From Luteolibacter luteus (GTDB taxonomy: Bacteria > Verrucomicrobiota > Verrucomicrobiia > Verrucomicrobiales > Akkermansiaceae), in NCBI RefSeq assembly GCF_012913485.1, contig NZ_CP051774.1:2108001-2172000 (forward strand): a stretch of DNA of 64,000 bases, given 5' to 3'. Both the position numbers and the translations under genes were made by a program. The notes beneath the pieces were generated by a model. It was given only the letters and a program-made list of their open reading frames with translations, did no database searches and was not told where the DNA came from. Numbering within the stretch: position 1 is the first letter of the stretch; every line of letters starts with the position of its first letter. Of the stretch, positions 8,849 to 17,120 are shown in pieces.

Positions 8849-10150
8849 TCAGGCCTTGATCGCAAAGGTCTCGGCGGGATCGACGTCCCATACGAGGTGC
8901 TTCAACGAGAACCTCAGGAGACGTCGTCCATAGCGGCTGCGGGTAGCGACACCCGAAAGCAGACGCGTGATCTGGGTCGTCAAATGACGCTCCATGATCC
9001 GCGGAAGAGCCCTCTCGCCGTACTGCTTTGACAACTGCTCACCCGCAGCGTGCAGGGCGTACATTCGCCCATCGTAGAAATATTCAATCAGTTCCGACCA
9101 AGCCTCATGCCAGTCGATGAGCTCATCGAAAACCTTCGCATAAGCCCGTTCCAAGTGCTTCGGCTGATTCAGGATCTCCAAGCCATTGGCAAAGACATGC
9201 TGGTCTAACAAGTCTGCCGAATGCATCGCCATGAAGAGTCCGGGCGAGAGCATGGGGTCGACAAACCCGAACGCATCACCGGTGGAGACCCAGCCCGGAC
9301 CATGGCCACGTTCGGAAATGAGCTGGTAATTCGTGTAAGTCATCACCGGGGTCACCCGGCGGCGATCTTTGCCCGCGTCCTTCAGGAAGGGCTCCGAGGC
9401 GATGATCGACTCCAGGCGTTCTTCCGGGGATTCACCATGCTCCTTGGCGAAAGACTTGTCCACGACCACGCCGACGGACAGGCGTCCCGGCAAGGGGATG
9501 CGCCAGCTCCAGCCGCGGCTCAGCGTGGTGATGACCACTTGCCCTTCCCTCATCGCTTCCACATCGAAGCCCTCGAAGTGTGCGAAATAGGCGACGTCAT
9601 TGCGCGTGCCGCGCTTCGTCCCGATGCCGAGCAGCCGGGCAAAAGTGCGCGCGCGGCCGGTGGAATCCACCAGAAGCTTCGGGTGCCGACCCTTCAGTTC
9701 GGGCACAGAGGCCAAGCAATCCGCGGTAAGCTGGATCTCGCGGCCATCGCTACCCTTTTCCAAATCGGCGCGGCGCTTCACGAAGACGACACCCAGTTCT
9801 TCCGCGCGGGTGCGCAGCAGGTTGTCGTACTCGGGCCGGGGAACGTTGTAAGCGTAGTTCGGCATCCCCTTGATCGCCTTTTGCGGGAAGAAGAAATCGA
9901 GACGGCTGCCATCACGGGAGATGAAGCCGACGCCCGGCTTGTATTGGGCGAATTGCTTCACGCGGTCCTCGATCCCGAGCCGGCGCATGAGGCTGATGAC
10001 TCGCGGCAGAAGGGATTCACCCACCAGCAGTTCCGGACGTTTGTCATCGTCGAAGACCACGCTACGGATGCCACGCTGGGCCAAAAGCGCCGCCAAGGTG
10101 CATCCTGCGGGGCCTCCGCCCACGATCGCGACTTCGATCTGTCCGTTCAC
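8849..10150 (-). CDS. FAD-dependent oxidoreductase of the flavin-dependent halogenase family
   Basis: About 433 residues from a GTG start at 10150, preceded by a G-rich stretch (gggggtgc). The open frame extends further upstream, but that part lacks the fold. The N-terminal Rossmann motif VAIVGGGPAG (residues 7-16) is followed by VGESLLP (43-49), a lysine in QYKPGVGF (K71) at the place of the halogenase catalytic lysine, the WxWxIP box as WSWRIP (214-219), and GDAFGFVDPMLSPG (291-304), the FAD/active-site segment. Together these mark the PF04820-type halogenase and related monooxygenase family. Non-halogenating relatives share much of this, so chlorination or bromination activity is inference. 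A separate flavin reductase, which such enzymes need, is not adjacent. It is divergent from the serine protease gene. Confidence 0.7.
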   Translation of the reverse strand: MNGQIEVAIVGGGPAGCTLAALLAQRGIRSVVFDDDKRPELLVGESLLPRVISLMRRLGIEDRVKQFAQYKPGVGFISRDGSRLDFFFPQKAIKGMPNYAYNVPRPEYDNLLRTRAEELGVVFVKRRADLEKGSDGREIQLTADCLASVPELKGRHPKLLVDSTGRARTFARLLGIGTKRGTRNDVAYFAHFEGFDVEAMREGQVVITTLSRGWSWRIPLPGRLSVGVVVDKSFAKEHGESPEERLESIIASEPFLKDAGKDRRRVTPVMTYTNYQLISERGHGPGWVSTGDAFGFVDPMLSPGLFMAMHSADLLDQHVFANGLEILNQPKHLERAYAKVFDELIDWHEAWSELIEYFYDGRMYALHAAGEQLSKQYGERALPRIMERHLTTQITRLLSGVATRSRYGRRLLRFSLKHLVWDVDPAETFAIKA

Positions 10151-10250
10151 GCACCCCCGGTAGCCCGAATAACACCTTCTTGCAAAGGCAAAGCCTCGCG
10201 CAAAATGCGCACTTCCCATCGCCAAGCAACTCCCCTTATCTTCGCCCCGG

Positions 10251-11174
10251 ATGCATCGTCGATATCTTTCCCCCATCTCGATTGCCATCATGGCGGTCTC
10301 AGCCACCGCCAGCGCTTCCACGATCATCGCGCCTGCCGACGATCCTGCCGTAACCGCGCAAATGTACCGGGACGCGGCCCAGCCCTACACCTCGGTGGGG
10401 GAAGTAAAGGGCTCGGGCTTTGGCGGGTCCGGAGTTTCAATTGGCGGTCAATGGGTTCTGACCGCAGGCCATGTGGCACTTTCCAAGCAAAATGGCGGCA
10501 CCTTCGTTTTGGGAGGGCAAACCTACACGGTCCAGAGCGCGATCGTTCATCCGAATTTCACCCTCTCCGGCCCGAACTTCGATGTTGGCTTGCTTTTTCT
10601 CTCCACCGCCGTGAACGGAGTGCCTCCGGCACAAATGTATGACTTCGGCAGCCCTGAATCCATTCTTGGGCAGCAGGCCACCTGGGTCGGATACGGCTTG
10701 GCCGGAACGGGCGCGACGGGCCAGCAGGGCCCCTTCGAATTCCGCGCTTTCACCAACGTGATCGACGTGTTGGGAGACCATCCGCTCTACGAGGGCCTGC
10801 CCTCCACCTCCTTCATCGCGGATTTCGACCGACCGGGCGATCCGACAAAGAATAATCCGGCCTCTGACCCCACACCGACCCTCTTGGAAGGGAATGTCAC
10901 TCCCGGCGACAGCGGCGGAGGGGTATTCGTCACCGTGGCAGGTGTGAACTACCTGGTGGGCATCAACAGCTATAGCGGAACCTTGGATGCCATGTCCGGC
11001 AGCACCAATGGGCGCTACGGCGCCCTAAGCGGGGCCAGTCATCTGAGCCTCTTTTATCCGTGGATTTTCGAGCAAACAGGGATCGCCGCGGTGCCGGAGC
11101 CGACAGCCGCCCTCTTGGTCGCTTTCGGGGGCATGGCGATGCTTTCCCGGCGCCGGCGCGAGATCCACGGGTGA
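10251..11174 (+). CDS. Secreted trypsin-like serine protease with PEP-CTERM sorting tail
   Basis: 307 residues: signal peptide (about 1-22, ending SATASAS), trypsin-fold domain and C-terminal sorting signal. The catalytic triad is visible: His74 in LTAGH, Asp111 in NFDVGLL and Ser221 in PGDSGGG. The last 25 residues start with VPEP, continue as one hydrophobic helix and end in an RRRR cluster. This is the PEP-CTERM signature cut by an exosortase for attachment at the cell surface. The protease should therefore act outside the cell. No exosortase gene is in the window. It shares a roughly 100-bp divergent promoter region with the halogenase-like gene and is followed closely by murI, which probably has its own signals. 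Confidence 0.88.
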   Translation: MHRRYLSPISIAIMAVSATASASTIIAPADDPAVTAQMYRDAAQPYTSVGEVKGSGFGGSGVSIGGQWVLTAGHVALSKQNGGTFVLGGQTYTVQSAIVHPNFTLSGPNFDVGLLFLSTAVNGVPPAQMYDFGSPESILGQQATWVGYGLAGTGATGQQGPFEFRAFTNVIDVLGDHPLYEGLPSTSFIADFDRPGDPTKNNPASDPTPTLLEGNVTPGDSGGGVFVTVAGVNYLVGINSYSGTLDAMSGSTNGRYGALSGASHLSLFYPWIFEQTGIAAVPEPTAALLVAFGGMAMLSRRRREIHG

Positions 11175-11213
11175 AGCTTGCGGGCGGGGGATTTCCCCGC
11201 TTTTCTCCCGCTC

Positions 11214-12011
11214 ATGCGCAACGCCCCTCTGGGCATCTTTGATTCCGGCGTCGGCGGGTTGACCGTCGTTCGTGCCGTACAGCAACTCCTTCCCTCGGAA
11301 GACATTGTCTATCTGGGAGATACCGCCCGTGTCCCATACGGGTCAAAAAGCCCGGAAACCATCCGGCAGTTCTCGCATGAAGACGTGCGCTTCCTCCTAG
11401 ACCGGGGGGTGAAAACCGTGGTCGTGGCTTGCAATACGGCCACCGCCCACGCGCTGCCCTCGCTGCAGGAGCGCTATCAAGTGCCCATCATCGGGGTGAT
11501 CGAACCGGGCGTGGAAGCCGTGCTTGCGGACCCGGGTGCACAGCGCATCGGCATCATCGCCACCCGCGGCACGGTCCGTTCCCATGCCTACCAGCACGCT
11601 CTCGCACTGCGGCGTACGGGCCTGATTTTACATGCGACTCCGGCACCTCTCCTAGTGCCTCTGGTGGAAGAAGACTGGCTGGATCACCCGTCCACCCTCG
11701 CCGCCCTCCATACCTATCTGGACCCGATGCTTGATCGCGGCATCGACACGCTGCTGCTGGCTTGTACACACTACCCGCTGCTGATTCCGGTGCTGAGGCA
11801 TTTCCTGCCGGAAGGCGTGCGGCTCGTCGATTCCGCGACGACCTGCGCGGAGCACGTGAAGAATGATCTCACCAAGCTCGACCTTCTTAGCGAGAAGGCG
11901 GACCCCGGGAAGCTGGAGATCCATCTCACCGACCTCTCGGATCAATTCGAGGATCTCTCGCGACGCTTCCTTGCGAGATCCCCCGGTCGAATCATGAGGG
12001 TGAGCCTGTGA
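11214..12011 (+). CDS. murI: Glutamate racemase
   Basis: Converts L-glutamate to D-glutamate for peptidoglycan synthesis in the cytoplasm. It has 265 residues, normal for MurI. The start at 11214 gives the standard N-terminus MRNAPLGIFDSGVGGLTV with the conserved Asp10-Ser11. The two catalytic cysteines lie in VVACNTATA (Cys73) and LLACTHYPLL (Cys184), and LGDTARVPYG is the typical substrate-binding segment. An in-frame codon at 11178 would add 12 residues not found in the family. The gene begins 40 bp after the protease gene; any coupling is probably incidental. Confidence 0.95.
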   Translation: MRNAPLGIFDSGVGGLTVVRAVQQLLPSEDIVYLGDTARVPYGSKSPETIRQFSHEDVRFLLDRGVKTVVVACNTATAHALPSLQERYQVPIIGVIEPGVEAVLADPGAQRIGIIATRGTVRSHAYQHALALRRTGLILHATPAPLLVPLVEEDWLDHPSTLAALHTYLDPMLDRGIDTLLLACTHYPLLIPVLRHFLPEGVRLVDSATTCAEHVKNDLTKLDLLSEKADPGKLEIHLTDLSDQFEDLSRRFLARSPGRIMRVSL

Positions 12012-12168
12012 TTTTGCGAGAGGGGTTCCATCCGCGAACGGATACGGACGAGGTCTTGAGGACAAGCAGTGGCAGGCGTTGGTAGCCGGGATCGCCCGGA
12101 TGAAATCCCCTACCCGAGGAGGGCTTTGCCATTGTCCCTCGAAAGCGGACCCGGCAAGCTGGATCGCG

Positions 12169-13092
12169 ATGACCCGCCCGGCCTTGCGTCGCCTCCTGGA
12201 TGAAATCGGCCCCGTCGATGCCGTTGGCATTGAAGAGCGGGCCGCCAAATACACCACGCGTTCGATCAAGAAGGGCTCGAAGGTCTTCGGCCTGAAGCTG
12301 GCAGTGACGATGGTGGACCTCACCACGCTGGAGGGAAAGGATACGCCGGGCAAGGTGGAGTCTCTGTGCCAAAAGGCGCTCTATCCGCATGAAGGCGATA
12401 TCCCACGGGTCGCGGCGGTCTGCGTTTATCCCTCGATGGTAAAGCATGCCGCGAAACACGTGAAAGGGAGCGGCGTGAGGATCGCCTCCGTTGCCACGGC
12501 ATTCCCTTCCGGACAAGCGCCGCTGAAGACCCGCCTGGCTGAAGTCCGCCAAGCCGTGGCAGATGGCGCGGACGAGATCGACATGGTGATCAACCGTGGT
12601 GCATTCCATGAGGGCGAGCTGTCCTTGGTCCAGGACGAGATCGCCCAAGTTCGTGAAGCCTGCGGCGAAGCCACGCTCAAGGTGATCCTCGAAACCAGCG
12701 AGCTCGAGACCTATGACAATATCCGTGCCGCCTCCTTTCTGGCGATGCGCGTGCTGCGTCCTGGAGATTTCATTAAAACCAGCACCGGGAAGACCTCTGC
12801 CAACGCTACGCTGGGTAACAACCAAGTGATGATCGAAGCAATCCGCGACTTCTACCTCGCGACCGGCACCGAGATCGCCATGAAGCCTGCCGGAGGCATC
12901 CGCACTGCCAAGCAGGCACTCCAGTTCCTCACGGCGGTGAAGGAAACGCTGGGCGACGCGTGGCTGAACAACCGCCGCTATCGCTTCGGAGCCTCGTCGT
13001 TGTTGAATGACCTCTTGAGGCAGTTGGAGACACAACGAACGGGGGCCTATCAGGCACCGTGGACCTTCAGCGATGATTCATCCGGATACTGA
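12169..13092 (+). CDS. deoC: Deoxyribose-phosphate aldolase
   Basis: Cleaves 2-deoxyribose 5-phosphate to acetaldehyde and glyceraldehyde 3-phosphate. The 307-residue protein is a class I aldolase: the Schiff-base lysine is Lys203 in DFIKTSTGK and the second conserved lysine is Lys239 in MKPAGGIRTA, with DEIDMVIN earlier. The length fits the longer DERA subgroup rather than the 250-residue one. The start at 12169 is an ATG at the family's usual N-terminus; the frame is open upstream only from a TTG at 12079. Two aldehyde dehydrogenase genes follow directly, so acetaldehyde made here is probably oxidised by the next product. No phosphopentomutase or nucleoside phosphorylase is adjacent. Confidence 0.93.
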   Translation: MTRPALRRLLDEIGPVDAVGIEERAAKYTTRSIKKGSKVFGLKLAVTMVDLTTLEGKDTPGKVESLCQKALYPHEGDIPRVAAVCVYPSMVKHAAKHVKGSGVRIASVATAFPSGQAPLKTRLAEVRQAVADGADEIDMVINRGAFHEGELSLVQDEIAQVREACGEATLKVILETSELETYDNIRAASFLAMRVLRPGDFIKTSTGKTSANATLGNNQVMIEAIRDFYLATGTEIAMKPAGGIRTAKQALQFLTAVKETLGDAWLNNRRYRFGASSLLNDLLRQLETQRTGAYQAPWTFSDDSSGY

Positions 13093-13127
13093 GTGGCCAT
13101 AGACCGCCGCTAAATTTTTTCGACACG

Positions 13128-14615
13128 ATGGCGACCAAGAAAAACAACTCCCGCAACGTCCGCCCGCGCGAACTTCTCTTTGGAGATCTGTGGGAATTCG
13201 ATCCCGCGCCGGAATCAGCAGAGCCATGCATCGAAAAGCGCTATGGACTCTTCATCGGTGGCAAGTTTACCGCGCCGAGGTCGAAGAAGTATTTCGACTC
13301 CATCGCACCGCGAAATGGCGAGAAGCTGAGCGAGATCGCTTTGGCAAGCGCTGCAGATGTCGATGCCGCTTATGCCGCCGCCACGAAGGCCTTTCCCTTG
13401 TGGAGCAAGCTGCCTGGCAAAGAGCGCGGCAAGTATCTCTTCCGCATCGCCCGGCTCTTGCAGGATCGCGCACGGGAATTCGCCGTGGCGGAGACGCTCG
13501 ATGGGGGGAAGCCAATCAAGGAAGCGCGCGATTTCGACCTGCCGATGGCGGCGGCCCATTTTTTCTATCACGCCGGCTGGGCGGACAAGCTCGAGTATGT
13601 CTCGCCGGGCCGCAGTCTCGCGCCGCTGGGAGTGGTGGGCCAAGTGATCCCGTGGAATTTCCCACTGCTCATGCTGGCATGGAAGATCGCGCCCGCTCTC
13701 GCCACGGGAAACACGGTGGTGATCAAGCCGGCCGAGACGACATCCATCACCGCGCTGAAGTTCGCAAGCATCCTCTCCGATGCCGGTCTTCCTCCCGGTG
13801 TCGTGAACATCGTCACCGGTGCCGGTGAGACTGGTGCCGCGGTGGTGAATCATCCGGCCGCAGCGAAGATCGCTTTCACCGGCTCGACCGAGGTCGGGAA
13901 GATCATCCAGCGCGCGCTAGCGGGTAGCGGAAAGAAACTCACACTCGAACTCGGAGGCAAGGCGGCGAACATTGTTTTCGACGATGCTCCGCTCGACCAA
14001 GCCGTGGAGGGCATCGTGAACGGGATCTTCTTCAACCAAGGTCACGTGTGCTGCGCCGGTTCTCGCCTACTGGTGCAAGAGAGCGTGGCGGATCTGGTGG
14101 TGGACAAGCTGAAGCGCCGCATGCAGGTGCTACGCGTCGGCGATCCGCTCGACAAGAATACGGACATCGGCGCGATCAACTCCGCCGAACAGCTTGCGAA
14201 GATCAAGGAACTCGTCGCCATCGGCGTGAAGGAAGGTGCGGAGCTGCACCAATCCCCCTGCAAGCTGCCCGCGAAGGGCTTCTACTTCCCTCCTTCCCTC
14301 TTCACCAATGTCACGCAGAGCCACCGGATCGCGAGAGAGGAAATCTTCGGCCCGGTGCTAAGCATCCTTACTTTCCGCACGCCGGAGGAAGCCATCGAGA
14401 AAGCAAACAACACCGCCTTCGGCCTGAGCGCCGGAATCTGGACCGACAAGGGCAGCCGCATCCTCAAGATGGCCAGCGAGCTGAAGGCTGGCGTCGTGTG
14501 GGCGAACACCTACAACAAATTCGATCCTTCTTCACCCTTCGGCGGCTACAAGGAGTCCGGCTTCGGTCGTGAAGGCGGCAGACACGGGCTGCTCGAATAT
14601 GCGAACCTCGAATAG
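13128..14615 (+). CDS. NAD-dependent aldehyde dehydrogenase, full length
   Basis: 495-residue aldehyde dehydrogenase. It has VGQVIPWNFPL (about 170-180), the cofactor lysine in VVIKPAE (Lys200), FTGSTEVGK (250-258), the general base Glu274 in LTLELGGKAANI, and the catalytic cysteine Cys308 in NQGHVCCAGS. The C-terminal KESGFGREGGRHGLLEY is typical. It starts 35 bp after deoC, so its likely in vivo substrate is acetaldehyde or another product of deoxyribose breakdown. It precedes a coiled-coil peptide and a half-length homologue. The arrangement of one active and one inactive aldehyde-dehydrogenase unit resembles the two-domain ALDH16 family, here split into separate genes. Confidence 0.92.
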   Translation: MATKKNNSRNVRPRELLFGDLWEFDPAPESAEPCIEKRYGLFIGGKFTAPRSKKYFDSIAPRNGEKLSEIALASAADVDAAYAAATKAFPLWSKLPGKERGKYLFRIARLLQDRAREFAVAETLDGGKPIKEARDFDLPMAAAHFFYHAGWADKLEYVSPGRSLAPLGVVGQVIPWNFPLLMLAWKIAPALATGNTVVIKPAETTSITALKFASILSDAGLPPGVVNIVTGAGETGAAVVNHPAAAKIAFTGSTEVGKIIQRALAGSGKKLTLELGGKAANIVFDDAPLDQAVEGIVNGIFFNQGHVCCAGSRLLVQESVADLVVDKLKRRMQVLRVGDPLDKNTDIGAINSAEQLAKIKELVAIGVKEGAELHQSPCKLPAKGFYFPPSLFTNVTQSHRIAREEIFGPVLSILTFRTPEEAIEKANNTAFGLSAGIWTDKGSRILKMASELKAGVVWANTYNKFDPSSPFGGYKESGFGREGGRHGLLEYANLE

Positions 14616-14718
14616 CTCCTCAAGCGGTCATGGGGAACCATCACTTTGGAAAGTCAGCTTCCAATCACCGGCTTTAATCGGAATGGCAGGATTCCGGTCC
14701 GATCCCTAGAAATGCATC

Positions 14719-15030
14719 ATGTCTCAAGCTACCGGCAACAAGGTTTCCCTCGGCTGCGGCACGCTGATCCTGATCGCCCTGATCGTGCTGCTATTCGGGA
14801 ATTCCGGCGGAACCAGTGACCTTAAACGCGAAGTCCGCGCCTTAAAGAACGAGTTGCGATCTCTCGACAACAAGACAAGCGAGCTGCATGCAGACGTGAA
14901 GAACATCGAGATCCAGCTCCAGTCTCAAAACGAAGTCTTGAGACAGATGAATAGCATCCTCTCAAAGCTGTCTGCACCGCCACCACCCGCGGAAAAAATG
15001 CCTGCCGATCCCAAGGTTGAATCCGAATAA
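14719..15030 (+). CDS. Small membrane-anchored coiled-coil protein
   Basis: 103 residues: one hydrophobic helix (about 10-27, LGCGTLILIALIVLLFG), then a heptad-rich coiled coil (about 35-85, LKREVRALKNELRSLDNKTSEL and onwards), then a short proline/acidic tail. It sits between the complete aldehyde dehydrogenase and the truncated one, only 14 bp ahead of the latter. A scaffolding or membrane-tethering role for the pair is possible but inferred only from position. No enzymatic motif is present. Confidence 0.6.
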   Translation: MSQATGNKVSLGCGTLILIALIVLLFGNSGGTSDLKREVRALKNELRSLDNKTSELHADVKNIEIQLQSQNEVLRQMNSILSKLSAPPPPAEKMPADPKVESE

Positions 15031-15044
15031 ATCATTTCGTTCCC

Positions 15045-15902
15045 ATGAGCCTCAAGATCACCAAGACCCCGAAGTGCTACGTTGGCGGCGCCTTCATCCG
15101 CTCCGAATCCGGGCGCGTCTATCCGCTGCATGATGTGAGCGGCGCATTCTTCGCGAACATTCCGCAGTGCACCAAGAAGGACCTGCGCAATGCCGTGGAG
15201 GCCGCGGCGAAGGCAGGTGCGGGATGGGCCAGACGCACGCCCTACAACCGCGCACAGATCCTCTATCGCCTCGCGGAGATGCTAGAGGCGCGCAAGGCGG
15301 AGATGGCCGGAGCAATCTCTCTGGACGGCACTTCCGCGGCCCATGCGGCGAAGGAAGTCGCGGCGACCATCGATCGCATCGTCCACTATGCCGGTTGGGC
15401 GGATAAATACGAGCAAGTGCTGGGCAGCGTGAACCCGGTAGCCTCGCCGCACTTCAATTTCACGGTCACCGAGCCGGTCGGCGTTGTAGGCATCCTGGCA
15501 CCGGAGGAAGCCCCGCTTCTGGCCCTGATGACCTTGATCCTTCCGGCCATCACCGCGGGCAATTCCGTCATCGCCCTCGCATCACAACGCGCGCCCTACC
15601 CTTCCATTTTGCTGGGCGAAATGCTTGCCACCAGCGACCTGCCCGGTGGCGTGGTGAATCTCCTCACCGGCGAGCGGAAGGACTTCCTCGCCACCTTCGC
15701 CACCCACGAGCATATCCGCGCCCTCGCTGCGGCGGCTGGCAAGGAAGAGGCAACGCTTCTCCAGCAAGGGGCCGCCGAAAGCGTGAAGCGAGTGAAGCTT
15801 CATGAACCGGGAACCGATTGGCACTCCGCCAAGCACGAGTCTGCTTGGGCGATCAAGGACTTCGTCGAGGCGAAGACGGTGTGGCATCCGATCGGCAGTT
15901 GA
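15045..15902 (+). CDS. Half-length aldehyde dehydrogenase-like protein lacking the catalytic domain
   Basis: 285 residues matching only the NAD-binding half of the aldehyde dehydrogenase fold: the YVGGAFIRSESGRVYPLHD N-terminus, WARRTPYNRAQILYRLAEML and EPVGVVGILAPEEAPLL. The segments that would hold the base Glu (ELGGK) and nucleophilic Cys are absent. The protein ends in a tail unlike the family (DWHSAKHESAWAIKDFVEAK). The frame is intact and the codon use looks normal, so this is a maintained non-catalytic protein rather than a decayed gene. In ALDH16 a second, inactive unit packs against the active one; this product may do the same for the enzyme at 13128. Confidence 0.8.
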   Translation: MSLKITKTPKCYVGGAFIRSESGRVYPLHDVSGAFFANIPQCTKKDLRNAVEAAAKAGAGWARRTPYNRAQILYRLAEMLEARKAEMAGAISLDGTSAAHAAKEVAATIDRIVHYAGWADKYEQVLGSVNPVASPHFNFTVTEPVGVVGILAPEEAPLLALMTLILPAITAGNSVIALASQRAPYPSILLGEMLATSDLPGGVVNLLTGERKDFLATFATHEHIRALAAAAGKEEATLLQQGAAESVKRVKLHEPGTDWHSAKHESAWAIKDFVEAKTVWHPIGS

Positions 15903-16130
15903 GGGGCATTTCAGAGGGGGGCGCACGAGGGGTTCCGAAGGTGTCGAACAGATACCCGGCCCACACCCTTTCAAATGAAGGGATTGGAGTTCTTTCGATT
16001 TCTTTCCCATTGGGAATGAATCATTTCGGCATTTCTGAAGATCAGGCATTGCGGACCAAAGGCCCACGCTCCTAACAAGCGCCCGCTGTTTTTTCTCGAG
16101 AACAGCGTTGTTCATCCCACCCCCTTCAAA

Positions 16131-16823
16131 ATGAAGTCATCAACATTCAAGATGGCCCTGTGCGCCATCTCTGCCCTCGCGTTGCCTCAAATCGCAAGCG
16201 CTTCCCTGCTGGTCGGATTCCATCGATTCGACGACAGCACTGACATCCAGACGGTGCTGTCCGGATCCGCCACCAACTACGCCGCCACCGGATTCCGGGG
16301 TGACCTGTTCAAGAATGGTGCAAACAGCGAAGCCGACGGCGGTTCGATCGATGGCACTTACGGAGATCGCGATTTCGGTGCCCTCAATCCCGCTTCCGGA
16401 GATGGATACGGCCGGAGCCTGAATGCCGGAGACCCGGTGCTGCGAATCACCAACGTGACCGGGAGCTCTGTCTTGCTCGATGCTCTCCTGTTCGATGCCG
16501 CATCGATCTCAACGGGCCGGACGATCTACGTCACCTATCAGATCAATGGCGATGGCTTCAAGGACCTCGCTTCCGGAAGCCTTCCGGGCACCGCGGGCAG
16601 TGGAGTGTATGGGAACTTTGCGATCGATCTGAAATCCCTGATCACCGAGACCTTCGGTCCCGGCGACTGGATCGAATTCAAGTTCAACGGCGTCACCAAC
16701 GGCCGAATCGACAACATCGCCCTGACCGCGATCCCCGAGGCCGGAAATGCGTTGGCATGCGCCGGCCTCCTTTCCGGCGGTATCTTCTTCCGGTCCCGCC
16801 GTCGTGCGGCAAGCCGCGGTTGA
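16131..16823 (+). CDS. Secreted PEP-CTERM-like surface protein
   Basis: 230 residues with a signal peptide (about 1-24, ending ASA) and a single beta-rich domain typical of secreted Verrucomicrobia proteins (GFHRFDDS near the start, GDWIEFKFNG, GRIDNIALTAIPEAG near the end). The C-terminus has IPEAG followed by a hydrophobic helix and an RSRRRAASR basic end, a variant of the PEP-CTERM exosortase signal. The mature domain has no recognisable catalytic site. The gene is monocistronic: 228 bp of non-coding DNA precede it and a strong terminator follows. Confidence 0.75.
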   Translation: MKSSTFKMALCAISALALPQIASASLLVGFHRFDDSTDIQTVLSGSATNYAATGFRGDLFKNGANSEADGGSIDGTYGDRDFGALNPASGDGYGRSLNAGDPVLRITNVTGSSVLLDALLFDAASISTGRTIYVTYQINGDGFKDLASGSLPGTAGSGVYGNFAIDLKSLITETFGPGDWIEFKFNGVTNGRIDNIALTAIPEAGNALACAGLLSGGIFFRSRRRAASRG

Positions 16824-16847
16824 TCCCAACTCCCTTCCAAGCCTGAG

Positions 16848-16875
16848 AAGCGCGTCCGAAAGGACGCGCTTTTTT
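16848..16875 (+). terminator. Rho-independent terminator after the PEP-CTERM-like gene
   Basis: Perfect 10-bp stem AAGCGCGTCC (16848-16857) / GGACGCGCTT (16862-16871) closed by a GAAA tetraloop and followed by T6 (16870-16875). Very stable and typical. Confidence 0.93.
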
Positions 16876-17120
16876 GTTTCCAGAGCTTCACCCGTACAAC
16901 TTCCGCGCCCTTGGCAGGCGGAATCCGTCGCGAGCGAGCACACAATTGCAATTCACCGACTTCACAAAGTATTCACAAAAGAAGTCTAGACCCTCAGAGA
17001 AAAAATCATAACACGGATAGTTAATCCGGAACCGCTCCTGCCATCTCCTGAAACCCATTCTTGGCGAGCTTCTCCTCCCAAGGGGAGTTCCATGAGCGGT
17101 TCCGGCAACAACCTGAATCC

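Noticed and set aside
15903-16130. Terminator or small RNA between the short dehydrogenase and the PEP-CTERM-like gene
   Set aside because: Only a 7-bp CGCTGTT/AACAGCG pair with a T-rich loop near 16084-16107 is seen and no T-run follows it; too weak to annotate.
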